A stretch of 64,000 nucleotides of DNA from Hydractinia symbiolongicarpus (GCF_029227915.1 NC_079887.1:9486001-9550000), one strand, 5' to 3'; shown: positions 1-11,562, counted from the first letter of the stretch. The notes: generated from the letters alone by a model not told the origin. A program made the numbers and translations.

Positions 1-880
1 AAAGCTCAAACAAATTAAATCAAATATGTACAGTGCTTAGGAGGATAGGTTTTCTCGTCCCATCTTTACCAAACGCATGACACAAGGAACTACTAGCGCA
101 AGAACTCGCGGACCAAATCACTTTCGTTTTTAACCATGAAATCACGTGCACGCCACTGGTTAAGCTTGCTAACGTGGTTAACCATAACATTTATTAGCCT
201 TCCGTTTTAGTACGTTAAACCAAGGAGGCATTATTCACATAATACCCCGTCTTCATTTAAAAAACTTTATTTCGGTTAATTCTAGTTAAGAATATCATGC
301 TTAGTGAAAACGGGGTTTTAAAAATCAAAAATCTAGCCTGCCTGGCCTGGCCTGGTGCACAGTGAGTGAGAGAACGAAATATCTTGACATTCTGTGTTAG
401 CTAGGCAAATAGCTAGCTACATTTAGTTTCAAGAAAATAACTTAATATTATTTACTTGCAAAGAAGCCTTAATCAAATGACTTGACTGGCCTTAAAGATG
501 GTATAGATACAATAAATATGCAACACTAAAATCTAGTTTGAATGTTTGCAGCCATATATTTAGCCCAAACGTTTTTTACAGAGGCATGTTGAATCTACTA
601 TTATGAATCCTTTAATAAAGGAGATAAAAAAAACTGCAAACAACAATGGAAATTATAAGTAAATTTGACTATTCACTACTTTTTTATGGTTCCAAGAATG
701 TTAAAAATATTTTAAGCCATTTTCATTGTGATGCAATCCTGTTTTGGTATGGTCCTTAATTAACCAAAGGTCTCTATAAATATTGATTTTATTCTAACTG
801 TGTTTATTTATATATAGTTACATCATGCTGTCATTTTTTAATTTTTAACTTTTTTAATTAGCATGCACAGATTTTTAATT
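1..880. other. no gene seen
   Basis: AT-rich sequence with stops in all frames. It has scattered short GCTAGC-type palindromes and a small CCTGG repeat near 337-355, but I see no coding or RNA feature. Confidence 0.6.
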
Positions 881-888
881 AAGGCAGT

Positions 889-1227
889 AAGGGGCCTTCG
901 AAAAATTTTTCAGGCCCCGTTAGTGGGATATCGCCGCTAAGATTCAGACCCCCTCTTTTAGCGGATTTCCGTCCATGAAATACACACATCCGGATAAATC
1001 TTGGAAGGCCCAGGGGCGTGTTTTGTAGATAAAAGTTATTGGAATTGATGAGAAGAGGAATTATGCTCACGAACGACGAAGAATTTTCAGGCCACAAACA
1101 AATTTTTAAAATTTTTCAATCCCTAGCAGATTTTTTTTAAAAACTTCAGACCCCCTCCCCCCCCCCCACCCCCCCTTAGCGGCGATATCCCGCTAAGGGG
1201 GCCCGAAACTTTTTCGAAGGCCCCTAA
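889..1227. mobile_element. MITE-like inverted-repeat element
   Basis: The left end (889 onward, TAAGGGGCCTTCGAAAAA) matches the reverse complement of the right end near 1227. The match continues about 50 bp inward through a shared GGGATATCGCCGCTAAG block. The centre has no coding sequence and contains a poly-C tract at about 1151-1175. Size and structure fit a non-autonomous DNA transposon. I could not fix a target-site duplication, so the superfamily is left open. Confidence 0.65.
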
Positions 1228-1785
1228 GGACTAAAACAGGTAACTACAAGATTGGTTTTTAAAAAGGTGTACAACGTTTGCTTCAAGGCGCAAGTCTACA
1301 ACCTGGGCAGAGTATGCCAAAGACTGAGGTGTAGAGCCATCCTTCCTGTTTTGCACAAGGTTAGAATTAATATCTTAGGCAGTCGCTCTAACAACCTCAG
1401 TAGCTCAAATGTAAGCTTTATATACCTTAGGTCCCCCTTCGTAGAATGCTCAATAATAACAAACAATAGTAACTGAAGCAGATGTTATACTGTGTAAATA
1501 ATTAAAAAAAAAACGAGATAATTAAAAAATGGAAAAATATTGAAATTCAATTTCCGTTTAATACAATAAAATCGTAACGTTGTGAGGAAAAAAATCAAGT
1601 CATTTGTAAAATCTAATTCCAACAAATTATCTGGTTGTAGTATATAGTGCTTTGTTTTTGGGAATATTCAAGGCTAGTGTTTGTGCCCTCCCATGCAGAG
1701 GTTACGAGTTCAGTCACTGCAGATTCTCTGGCCGTTCTGTAAAGACCGATGGTTACCTATTTTTTACTTTTTTTCCATAGGATAA

Positions 1786-1791
1786 ATGTAA
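1786..1791 (+). promoter_or_regulatory. start-stop upstream ORF (ATGTAA)
   Basis: An ATG directly followed by TAA lies six bases before the ATG of the coiled-coil/MATH gene. It sits just inside a probable exon that begins after the splice-acceptor-like TTTTTTTCCATAG ending at 1780. Minimal start-stop uORFs are known to stall ribosomes and damp translation of the downstream ORF. Use in this gene is inferred. Confidence 0.45.
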
Positions 1792-1797
1792 ACGACT

Positions 1798-4700
1798 ATG
1801 GCATTTGATGGAAATGTAATGTTATCTTTTCAAGTTGAACTTAATAACACCAAGCAAAATGTTTGTGAAACTTTATCTTTATTGGGTCAGTTGAGGAAAC
1901 AGCAACTGGAAAACGTGTCAGTTCATTCCCATCATGAAGACTTGATCGCTGCATTGCAAAACCGATGTAAAAATCATGAGCAGCGTATGAGCAAGATATC
2001 AGAGGAAACAAAGAAGTGCAACAAACAAGTTCAAAAAATTCAAAGCGCCAAATCACCAGTACAAGATTTTGAAGGTTTAATCACTTCATTGCAAAACAGA
2101 TGTAAAAACCATGAACAAAAAATGAAAAAACTAACAGAGGTTCAAAATGCTCTAGGTGCCACATCACCAGTGCAAGATTCGGAAGCACTTAAGAAGGAAA
2201 TAATGAATAATTACTCTCGTAAAACTCAAGAGATGAAAAATGACTTAGTTTCCTTAAAAAAAGAAATGCTAGATTTCATCTCAAAAGGCATTCAGAATGT
2301 TAAGCTTGAATTGGATTCTCTCCAGGAGGGTACAAAAACTAAAAATCCAGGCACTCCAGAAGATTTAAAAAAATTAAAGAAAGAATTGCTCAATGCTTAC
2401 TCCAGACAAACTCAGTCCATAAAAGAAAGCATGTGCAAAATGGAGAAAGTACAGAATCAAGAAAAGAATAAAACTGCTTTACTGCAGAAGGAATTGAAAT
2501 CAGAAAAAGAAAAAACAAACTTTTTGGAAAGAAGATTGCTAAATCTTGAAAAAATAATACTTGGTCAAAACCCACAATCAACTTCAATTTCATTAGGTAC
2601 AAACAATCTAGTGAAACAAAACCCACAAACTCCTACCTCACGGTATTCCTACCAACGACTGGCTGCTGAAGCGAAAAGCATAAGTTGTCAGAATCTCACT
2701 GTAAACAAAGAAAGTATAACTGTCACATCATCAAGTAAAACAACAAATTCTCAATCAGATTTAATTCCCTTAAATGCCAACAATTCAGTCAATCCACAAA
2801 GCCCTAGTCTGTTGTATTCCAATCAGCAAATGTCTGTTGGAGAAAAAAGCGTAAGTTGTCAGGATTTGAGTGGAACGAAAGCTACAATCTCATCGTGGGA
2901 AACAGCCACCAGATTGAATGTTAACCAGAAAATTGATTCAGTTTTAACAAACAACTCTAATGCGACTAGAACGGCAAATTGCCATCAAACGTCACTGGCA
3001 GACTACATGGCAGGATGCAGCATCCAACAACATGATATTAGTTTCTCGCAAACAGTGTCACCAATGAAAACTGTCTTAAATGTCAACAAAAACACCGACG
3101 CTTCTTTGGAAAAGAAGGAAAAAAAGAAAAGAAACAGAGGGAAAAGATCCAAAAAAGCAACCAAAAATACAACCAACTTGAGTGACAAAACATCTTCCAG
3201 TGCTCCTGTTAGTGTTGCATCATCAACATCATCATTGGATGTACAAGAAAATACAAACTCTTTACAGATACAAAGCAAAAACCAGTTTGCACTAAATCAG
3301 AATGTTGCATATACCTCTACTGCAAGTGGAATACAGGCAACTTCAAATTGCATTGAAAGAGCAGATAAGTTTTTACAAATGTGGCAGGCGAAGAAACCAA
3401 CTGAAGAAAGTGTGTTGGTTACTGTGGATACAGATGTCGTTGAAGAGTGTGGAAATGATGACAGTGGTGATGACAGTGATAATGACAGTGATGAAACATC
3501 AAATGAAGGTAATTTCAGTCACTAGTTTTACTGTGTAATTTATTGAAACCAAAGTGGTTGGGTTGTAAGTGCAATTCCGCAGTTATAGCATTTTCTTGCT
3601 CCTGCAAAGTTTTTGAAACTCCTGTTGGAAAAGCTCCAAAAAAATAGTTTTTCTGAAGACGTTTTATTCTTCTTTCTTTCTTTCTTTTTGTCGTGTTTTA
3701 TAGTCTTATCGCATCTTCTTAGTGCTTCTAACTTTCTATTTTTATACTTAGCAGTTTTAATCACAAAAAAATGCACTTATTTGGAAGCAGGGAACTGAAA
3801 CTTGGACTTCGTTTTGTTTTCGGTGTTGCTTCTTCGTTTTCATATGAATTACATTTCTCTAGCAGCAATCGCAATTCCTCATCACATTTATCGCTTTTTT
3901 TCGAAAGAATATTTAGCGAACTCTTGTTTGTGAACTGCTGATAGTCTCATTGTCTATGATATTTGGCATCCTTTGGAATGTTGGTGGGAGGCTGCAACAA
4001 TCTTCTAGACATTTTCAAAATCAATTCATAACCTCTAATTGTTGCAGCATTTAATAGAACTTCCCATGTTGAAATTTTCTACAGTGTAACCAATGTGTCC
4101 TTGTTTACTGTGGAGCAAGTGATACATAAGACATTTGCCAAAATAAAATTATAAAAAAGTTAATAGGGGTTTAGTTATAGTCGAATATCTAAAAAGACTG
4201 AGTTAAATAGTAAGTGAGATTGTATACTTACATTTGAAATAAACACATCATCCAGGGAATCATCTTCTTCCGTTGGGACAAATTCTTCATCCATTATTTT
4301 TAGTTATTATAAGTTATACTTTATTCCATCTGTTTCTGAAAAATAAAATTGTGATCACTTCAATAAAGAAACTCCAGACTATATATGAAGCAAAAACAAG
4401 GCCAAGTTAAAATATTATAAACCAAGAACCTGTCATAAAACGATCAAAAACGCTAAATTTGGAGCTTTTGGAAAATTAAGCTCTGCGAAGGAGAGTAAGC
4501 TAAATTTTTTTGTTTATGATTTGTTTATGTAAATGTAACTTAGTTTTTCAAAAAGAAATAAATTTTCAACAATTCACAGCAATATTTAGTCACAAATCTG
4601 ATGTATGTTGTTTTTGCCTGAAAAAGGTTTTTTTTACACCACACTGCGGAGAAGTGCTGTATTTTCTTAAGACGACACTTTTAGACCCTCCATTATAGAT

Positions 4701-7073
4701 TTTCTGAATCCCCAAAAGATAAGCTTTTCAATGGTGTATAACATGTATAGTCCCTTTTTTTTTTATACCCATATGACCCAAATCCCATGGACTATTTTGG
4801 GTTCAACTTGATAGCCTTGGAATTGTAATTAAAATGAGAGTGGCGAAGTTGATAGTATGTCAGGTGAACAATGTTAAAATACGTGTCGTGTTGTGTAGAA
4901 ATGGTGTATTATAATTGCTTGCGGGACGATCTCTAAAATCTGGTCAATGTAGTATCTCTGGGTTGTATTAAATCAGACGTAATATCAAGAAAGGTGTTGA
5001 AGCCATTTGTTGTGTGCTGCCTGTGTAATGTTTTTTACAGGCATAAACACAATTTTTGTTTTTTTAGCAATGATTGCCTATCCATTCAGATTAACTGATC
5101 GTCTTCTGGTTCGTTCAATGGAATGGCCTATTCGTAAACGGAAACCAACAGCAACCGAAATTATCTATCACAGTGGAACCTTTTTTACTGGCAAGCCAGG
5201 ATATCGTGCACAACTTCGTGCCCAGATTGATCGTCTCCATGGTGATGTGTATTTCTCCGTTCGAATACTACAAGGCTTGTTCGATGATGTACTTTCTTGG
5301 CCGTGCCAACTAAAATTTTGCATTAAATTATCCGAAAAGATGAAATGTTTAAATGCTGAAGATTGGGTAATTCCACCGACCCCAACGTGGAGAAGAAGTT
5401 TAACAAAACCGACCGCGAAAAAAGATGATGTATTTAGTGAGTGGTGCGGACCTTTTAATATCAGTAACTTTTTGATTTGCAAAAAATTAATATTTGAATT
5501 CAAATTGGCTGAATAACAGCTTCTTTCTACGTACACTGTTTATTTTCGCGCGCGAAAAAAAGTATATTTAACTTTTTCGTACCCGAAAACGAAAAGTGCT
5601 TACCGCGCTCACAATCTTTTCTTCTGTGTCTTAGAGTCCACTTGGCTATTAGGTCAAGCTAGGAATTTCTAACTACACCTAATGTGTGTTTGCTTAGAGG
5701 ATTATTTCGTATTGCACATTTTGTTGGAATATACGATTTAAACAGCGTAAGTGTAAACGACATGGGAACAAATTTGACTTCAAATAGTTGTGATGTTCAC
5801 GTATTCTCTAAAATCTCTGCGTGCAGCTCTTTGTGTGCGCATAAAGAAATCAAATTTATGTGCAACTACTTTATGTGTGCATGAATCGAGCTGAGTGCGA
5901 GCAAGAATGATGAGTCGCGTCATTTGTTAGTATATAATGGTTTGGTTTCTTTTTCATTTATATAAAAACTTCTTTCTTTCTTGTATTTTTGTGGTGTATT
6001 TCTGATGCTTTTTGTCCCTATTTTACATATGCTTTTTATTGGATTTTTAACCCTGCTTCTCTGTTTTTGTTTTTGTTTTTTGAGCCTTTCCTTCTCTATC
6101 CTTCCCGTGGTAACATACTGAAGGGGAAGGGAACAATACTAAAGTCCAGGAAAATTTTACCACCCATCTTCAAATAAAAAAAATACCCGTTCCCCAGTTA
6201 TTGCTGACCCCACCCGGTCTCTCTCCTCAGTTATTGCTGACCGTACAGTCATTGATGATCCCACCGCTATCCCTATCTTAAATCTCAGAATAAATATCCC
6301 ACCTACTTTGGTAATTTTTTTATTTGAAAAAATACGACCCCCTCCAATTATTTTTAAGTGAGCAAAAATACTTGTATTTTGTAAAGATTTTTTTTTAATA
6401 TTTAGTAAATTTAGAAACATTTTACTGTTATTTTTTGATGACATAAGTAGAGATATAAAAATAGTAAAATATAGAGAAATTATTAGATACTTCATTTATT
6501 TTTTTGTGTGAACGAACCTTTATTTATATCCTGAGGTGTCCTTACTTTTTCTTTTTTTTATTGTTTAGCTTGAAACTTTTCCCATTTCTTTTCTGCACTT
6601 TTTTGTACCACCGAAACTGTTTGGTTGGTCAAAAAATCTTGTTTATACACTCTGTTGTTATTTAATTTGCCGACTGCCGAGGAGTGCTTAAATGCGCAGG
6701 TTAAGAAGTATGTTAATTTGTTAATCCACTATTTGATGCCTCGCTTGGCCCCAACCAAGTGTGTACGCCAGAGGAATTGCCCAATGAACATGTCAGTAGC
6801 TTCCCTCAATACATATATACCTTAAGAGCATAAACTTTCAGTTTTTTGGTCATTTTCGCAAATGTGTATGCCATATGAAATTTTAAAACGGGGAAATCTC
6901 AATGTGATCTATTTCTTCTTCAATCATGTACTACAATAGCATTTTGGTGTTTTCATTCTTCTTACTTCAGAGCTACGAGAGCATTTCTCGGATATTCCGA
7001 TTCCTTAAAACAGAAGGGGGACAGACTTTCCATTATGGTAAATACCTCAGATATGATTTATCGGATAAATTAA
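1798..7073 (+). CDS. TRAF-like coiled-coil plus MATH domain protein (3 exons)
   Basis: Proposed coding exons are 1798-3508, 5068-5436 and 6973-7073, giving about 726 aa. All junctions are phase 1, and exon 2 is 369 nt, so the frame is kept. The ATG at 1798 is chosen because a TAA lies in frame at 1789-1791. Residues 1-260 are coiled coil with internally repeated blocks (LQNRCKNHEQ occurs twice; the SRKTQ/SRQTQ segments repeat). Residues 260-440 are Ser/Asn/Gln-rich with paired SCQ(N/D)L repeats. A Lys/Arg cluster (KKEKKKRNRGKRSKK) at about 440-455 could be a nuclear signal. An acidic Asp/Ser tail ends exon 1. Exon 2 carries the MATH signature FFTGKPGYRAQLRAQI followed by a SWPCQLKFCIKL strand, as in TRAF C-termini. 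Exon 3 supplies a last strand (GDRLSIMV). No RING or TRAF zinc fingers are encoded here. The exon 2 donor is GTGAGT. The exon 3 acceptor (after 6972) is the least certain point; using the AG at 6970 would end the protein early. Confidence 0.7.
3785..4140 (-). pseudogene. decayed transposon-associated coding relic in an intron
   Basis: Read on the minus strand, one frame runs from CITCSTVNKDTLVTL (near 4137) through WEVLLNAATIRGYELIL and NIPKDAKYHRQ to SLNILSKKSDKCDEELRLLL. It is interrupted only by an in-frame TAG after VTL and a TGA directly after YHRQ. From memory, the pattern C-x2-C ... W-x2-LL-x-AA-x-IR-x-Y ... YHR(QC) ... F-T-x-K-x-x-L is a family that recurs across cnidarian genomes in transposon-like proteins of unknown function. 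The TGA sits where a Cys is expected. It lies wholly in intron 1 of the TRAF-like gene, on the opposite strand. Confidence 0.5.
4232..4294 (-). CDS. possible first coding exon, acidic N-terminus
   Basis: On the minus strand an ATG at 4294 opens 21 codons rich in Asp/Glu (MDEEFVPTEEDDSLDDVF...) that run straight into a perfect GTAAGT donor at 4231, phase 0. Position and strand suit a first exon of the relic at 3785-4140, but the joining acceptor was not identified. It may be a dead exon. Confidence 0.35.
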
Positions 7074-7592
7074 CTTCCTTGATTTGCTTTTTTTAAATTG
7101 CGAAAGTTTTTTTCCTATGGAAATTCCTGCCCTTAAAAAATTGTTATACCTTTTCCCCGTAACACTTTTTCAAACCGAATTTCACTGATATCAAACTTTT
7201 TATTTTGTGCTAATTTTGTTTTTTGTTTTTGGAAATTCGTCTTTTGTTGGCAAATAATAGCATCCTCTGGTCTCATGGTCCCTCTATCGTCCCTTGATCT
7301 CAACCACGTCTCCAGGACTTTTAGTCTCTCATCGACGCTGCGCTTCTTATAAAAAAACAAGGGATTGAGAGAGGTTAAGTTGATCCTACGGTGTAATCTC
7401 CTAGGTGTATGACAAACTCCGCTAAGTTGGTTTACAAGGGTGCTGCGGATTTTAACCTCGTCCCCAGGGTTTTTCATCACCCGTCCAGTTTGACTTCCTG
7501 TTGGCTTTCCACAGAGTGTGGGTTCGCACGTAGTTCTGGTCTTCATATTGACAATTCGCCCGAATTCTTAGAAGTCGACAAAAAAGTCCAAA

Positions 7593-9104
7593 ATGGCGGA
7601 CGTTCTGATATCAAATGTCGGGATTTTAGATAAAGAAAGTGAGCAGAATAAACAAGTTTTGACTCGTAGAAAGTTATCCAACAAGTCTCAAAGCAGTCTA
7701 AGAAATAAGGAGCCAGAAGAGAAAAAGTTTATTGACGAAAATGACGAGAAAAACACGTGCGATTATTACCCACTGATTTCGAAAGCAACATTCACACGTT
7801 TTCACTATGGTTTGTATTTTGCACTCCTTGTCATGCAGTTTTTACCTACTGTTTACAAAACTGTACGAATCTTTTATCTTGGCGATCTCCCAAAATCCCA
7901 TGGTGTCAACATCGCCTCACAACTTATTTGGATAAATTTGATTCTTGAAGTTTTCCAGGAAGGTTTGATTTTACCACTCTATAATCTGATTGGTGAGAAA
8001 TTATCCAATCATGTGGAAACCAAAAACAGAGTTAGACTAGGAATAATAATTACTTTTATTATTCATTTATGTTTAGCAGTGGCAATAGGTTTACTAGCAT
8101 CTCCTTTGACAAAGCTAATGGCACAAGATGAAAAAACCATTGACTGCACGATTAAGTATGTACGTCTTGAGTTAATAAGTATACCATTTGAAAGCGTTAA
8201 TCAGTTTGTTGTTGTTTTGTTGACAATGTTGTCATGGCAAAAGCATTTGTATGTCATTTTGGTAATCAGAGTATTTATGTCCATTGTTTTGGATACATTT
8301 TTTCTGAGCAATGTAAAGTATTCTTTGCAACTTGGTGTTAACGGAATTGCTTATGGAAATATTGCAATTGCGTGCATTATTTGTGTTTACTCAATGACAA
8401 TTACTATCACAAACTTTCATTTCAATATGGATGACATATTTAAAAGATCACTGTACAATTTCAACTGGCTAAAAAGTTGGGTAAAAGTTGGATTTTTTTC
8501 TGGTTTGGATTCCTTCATCCGTAATATATTTTACATCTTGTGTGTTATTCGTATGATGAACGTCATAAAACAGCAAGGTGTTTATTGGCGAGCAAATGAA
8601 TTTATCTGGAACTGGTTGCTGTTACCTTACATACCACTAACAAATCTTTTAAAACAGGATACAGGCCATGATGCACAAGGCACCAATCACAGGTTAAAGA
8701 TGTCTGCATACATGTGTTTCACTATTATAATATTTGTAATCTGGACTATATCCATTCCACTTTGGAAATTATTTTTTCATTATGTTATGAATGTGGAGAA
8801 AGGAGATGTGAATGATATGTATAATCTGGTGCTTATGTTATCCCCTTTTTATTTGGGATACATGATTAATACATTGTTTGATAGTGTACTTTACGGAAAA
8901 GGTAAAACATGGTACCTTGCTATCCAATCTGGCATGACAAATTTGATGGTTAATTTACCAATGTTTATACTGTTTTTGTTGGATGTCTACAAACCAACAG
9001 TCCACAATATTGCCTTGGTTTTTGGTGGAGGTATAATGATTGATGCAGTGATCACAACAATCTTATATTTTAGATTTTTAAAGCTCTCAAAATATTTGAT
9101 TTAA
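7593..9104 (+). CDS. MATE-like (MOP superfamily) membrane transporter, intronless
   Basis: A 503 aa single-exon protein starting at AAAATGGCGG, a good Kozak context. Residues 1-60 are hydrophilic and cytosolic. From about residue 68 there are roughly 12 hydrophobic segments, as in MATE (multidrug and toxin extrusion) proteins, which export organic cations or drugs in exchange for Na+ or H+. Family-like blocks are EVFQEGLILPLYNLIGEKL (first half), LGVNGIAYGNI, VGFFSGLDSFIRN (start of the second half, compare MatE G-x2-S-x-LDS-x-x-RN), and YWRANEFIWNWLLLP, which I recall from bacterial and archaeal MATE-family relatives rather than from animal SLC47. The absence of introns and this resemblance raise the possibility of horizontal acquisition or retroposition. 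The substrate is unknown. Confidence 0.7.
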   Translation: MADVLISNVGILDKESEQNKQVLTRRKLSNKSQSSLRNKEPEEKKFIDENDEKNTCDYYPLISKATFTRFHYGLYFALLVMQFLPTVYKTVRIFYLGDLPKSHGVNIASQLIWINLILEVFQEGLILPLYNLIGEKLSNHVETKNRVRLGIIITFIIHLCLAVAIGLLASPLTKLMAQDEKTIDCTIKYVRLELISIPFESVNQFVVVLLTMLSWQKHLYVILVIRVFMSIVLDTFFLSNVKYSLQLGVNGIAYGNIAIACIICVYSMTITITNFHFNMDDIFKRSLYNFNWLKSWVKVGFFSGLDSFIRNIFYILCVIRMMNVIKQQGVYWRANEFIWNWLLLPYIPLTNLLKQDTGHDAQGTNHRLKMSAYMCFTIIIFVIWTISIPLWKLFFHYVMNVEKGDVNDMYNLVLMLSPFYLGYMINTLFDSVLYGKGKTWYLAIQSGMTNLMVNLPMFILFLLDVYKPTVHNIALVFGGGIMIDAVITTILYFRFLKLSKYLI

Positions 9105-9760
9105 CATGATATATTTTGGTAAAAAATATCATATTTTGTTAAAGAAACTCTAGTGAAAGTAAGTATGCCAGTATTTTTAAACATTTTTTACTAGAAACTT
9201 ACTTTCAACTTGAGTTGTTAAAAGAATGTTCTCAAAGTTTACTGAAAAGTTGCTCAAGTGTTGCTTAGAAAAAAGTTGGACAATATCAAAGATGATCGTA
9301 AAAAAACTTGTTTAACCAAAAGTTGTTTGATTTAAAGTCATTCTTCTTTCTACCAACCAAACTAAACTAATTTGTTAAAAGATGAGGAATGACAAATTTT
9401 CTATTTTTTTAACAGTAAGATTTTTTTAGAAATTTAGATATGTAAAATTTGTTATAATAATATATATAAATAGGCTTTATAGACTCAAAACCTTTGGCAA
9501 GAAGTTTTTGGGATAGGAGTTTTTTTTTGCTGATCTTACTTTTAAAATTGAGAGACCTAAATTTTTTTATTTTTTTTTAGCGGAACAAATCTTTGCCATT
9601 AAAACGTTTTAATAAAAACTTCAGAACTTATTTTTGCATTTTTAAGCTCTAAAGTTTGAGTTTAGAACGCTTATTTGTAAAATCTAAATGAAAACAATCG
9701 CAAGATTTTTTTTAAAATAACGTAAACTATATATATCTATAGAAATCTATTGGATCTAAG
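9105..9760. other. 3' flank of the transporter gene, no further gene seen
   Basis: AT-rich sequence with many T runs. Candidate polyadenylation signals (AATAAA-like) lie near 9608. No coding potential or structured RNA is apparent. Confidence 0.5.
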
Positions 9761-9767
9761 TACAGAT

Positions 9768-9940
9768 TCATCATCATCATCATCATCATTCTCGACTTAA
9801 CGTCCGTTTTCCATGCTAGCATGGGTTGGACGGGGTTTATTAATGACCCTCTTCCAATCTGATCTAGACTGTGTTAGATCTAAACTCAACTTCCTCTGTA
9901 TCAAGTCTGTCCTTATAACCTCCTATATAGATTATCATAG
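9768..9940. mobile_element. CAT-repeat plus conserved hairpin element (SINE/MITE-like)
   Basis: A (CAT)n run (9769-9789) precedes CGTCCGTTTT-CCATGCTAGCATGG-GTTGGACG at about 9800-9832. The perfect palindrome CATGCTAGCATG (9812-9823) lies inside flanking GTCC/GGAC arms, so the single strand would fold into a long hairpin. I recall very similar text dispersed in mollusc and other marine invertebrate genomes, so this is probably part of a widespread short element. Its outer borders are not defined here. Confidence 0.5.
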
Positions 9941-10149
9941 ATTATCAAAAGTAAATCGACAATCTACGTCAGTTCGGGTGTCAACACCCATGTTCAAGTA
10001 TCAAATTTTTTTTACAAAATTCAGTTTATATTAAGGATATTAGATTAGTCAAAAACAGAACGTTTTAAAGGAGTTTGGAGTTAAAGAACAGAAAGGAAGG
10101 GTAAGCAAACGCTGCTATATATTTTTAGTTAGAAATTTAATGGAATTCC

Positions 10150-10240
10150 TGTAGTCTTGTGGTAGAGCGTTTGCTGGGAAAGTTCTTTTCTCTAAACCCT
10201 GGCCGAGTCATATAAAAGTGTAAATCTACCCTTTTTGCTT
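10150..10240 (+). mobile_element. tRNA-derived SINE-like sequence
   Basis: GTAGTCTTGTGGTAGAGCG resembles a tRNA A box (D-arm), and CTAAACCCTGGCCGAGTCA, about 35 bp on, is a degenerate B box. The sequence AAAAGTGTAAATCTACCC follows, as is common after SINE heads. No full cloverleaf can be drawn, so this is a diverged SINE rather than a tRNA gene. Confidence 0.35.
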
Positions 10241-10815
10241 AGCGTTTAACATGAGAAAAAGATTAATAACTTATCTAGCAGTACTATAATCCGAAGAGAT
10301 ATCCCCTGAGTCAATAATTTCAATTATAATAAAGTCTATAATAATCATGGCTGCTCCTCCACTCCACGAGGAGTAAAAATAAAGTTAAATGCTCGCCTAT
10401 TAACAAAAGTTTTCAAATGCGACTTAAAGAACGTTTTCCAAATCTGGTCGTTCAGCGATGATTTGAGTGTAAATTGCTTTTCAATGTTTTTCCGCAAATT
10501 TCTTGCTGACGATAAAAAGATACTGTTTTTTATATTGCTTTAAAAGTAAATGAAGTTTTGTGATTTTTTTTAAAACTTTATTGTATATAGGATAACATTT
10601 AAATGACCAAATCTATCTTAGTTACGTGTTATTTTTCTTGCTGATGTAACACCCGGAGCGTTCTGTAAACTCTAGAAAGGGTGTTGGCTCTCCAAAAATA
10701 TACAAAATAATACAAGAGAACTTTCTAACGACACGAGTTGCGGAGATATATACTCCTTTTTATCTGTTCAAAATGATGGCTGGCTTAAAGTCAAAAAATA
10801 TTTAACAAAAACTTA

Positions 10816-10887
10816 TTTAAGAGAAAGGAAAATTATTCTTACCTCACGCAATTTAAGAGAAAGGAAAATTATTCTTACCTCACGCAA
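10816..10887. repeat. perfect 36-bp tandem duplication
   Basis: A 36-bp unit beginning TTTAAGAGAAAGGAAAATTA occurs twice head to tail without a mismatch, which suggests a recent duplication. No coding role. Confidence 0.9.
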
Positions 10888-11562
10888 TAGGTCAAGCAGA
10901 AGAAACAAATGAAACTGGTATGTCTAAATCTTATTGTTCGTAATAAGACAGCTAATGGCGACGGTATAAGCAATGTGTAGCAGCTGCTTACTTTTGCCAT
11001 GGAGGTTTATTCTACCTCCATGCTTTCCCACAACTACTCGAAGGTTGCAGAAGAAACATTTTTACCAACCTCCTCCCTATTATCTCTTGGCCTGATCACG
11101 AGCTGCCGTGATGAAGGCAAATAACCTTAGTAACTAACGAGGTTGGATTTTGATTTTATTGTGTCCAGCTATAGCTATACCGCAGATAGCTTTTTAATTT
11201 TTCTGCAAATACTGTTGAATTAATATAAAGTGTTAGGGTAACAAAGTACTCCTTGAATCAATTTTCTTGTCAAATTTAGGGAATCCAGAAAAGAGAGGCC
11301 AAATTTGTGCATTTTTTTTGAACCGAGATCATGGATCAGATCAAGATGGTAGTTTGTACTGATTTTAAGTCATCAAAGCCATTTTAGTTTTTAATAAAAT
11401 TTCCAAGATGATGTTTTCTAATTTGTATTTTTCAGTTTTACAATAGGGACCTTAAAAAATTTGCCAGCAAGGTGTTTACGCGCCTCTAGGGCCCTAAAAT
11501 TACTTAAAAATTGTTTGTTTTTGCGTTTTTGGCCCTCATAGCTCTGGGTGCCATTATTCCAG

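Noticed and set aside
3003-3278. Minus-strand Phe/Leu-rich ORF
   Set aside because: Antisense of the Lys-rich segment of the coiled-coil gene.
7133-7546. Minus-strand ORF of 137 codons before the transporter
   Set aside because: It overlaps a half-copy of the AACCTCGTCCCC element and has no domain or splice support.
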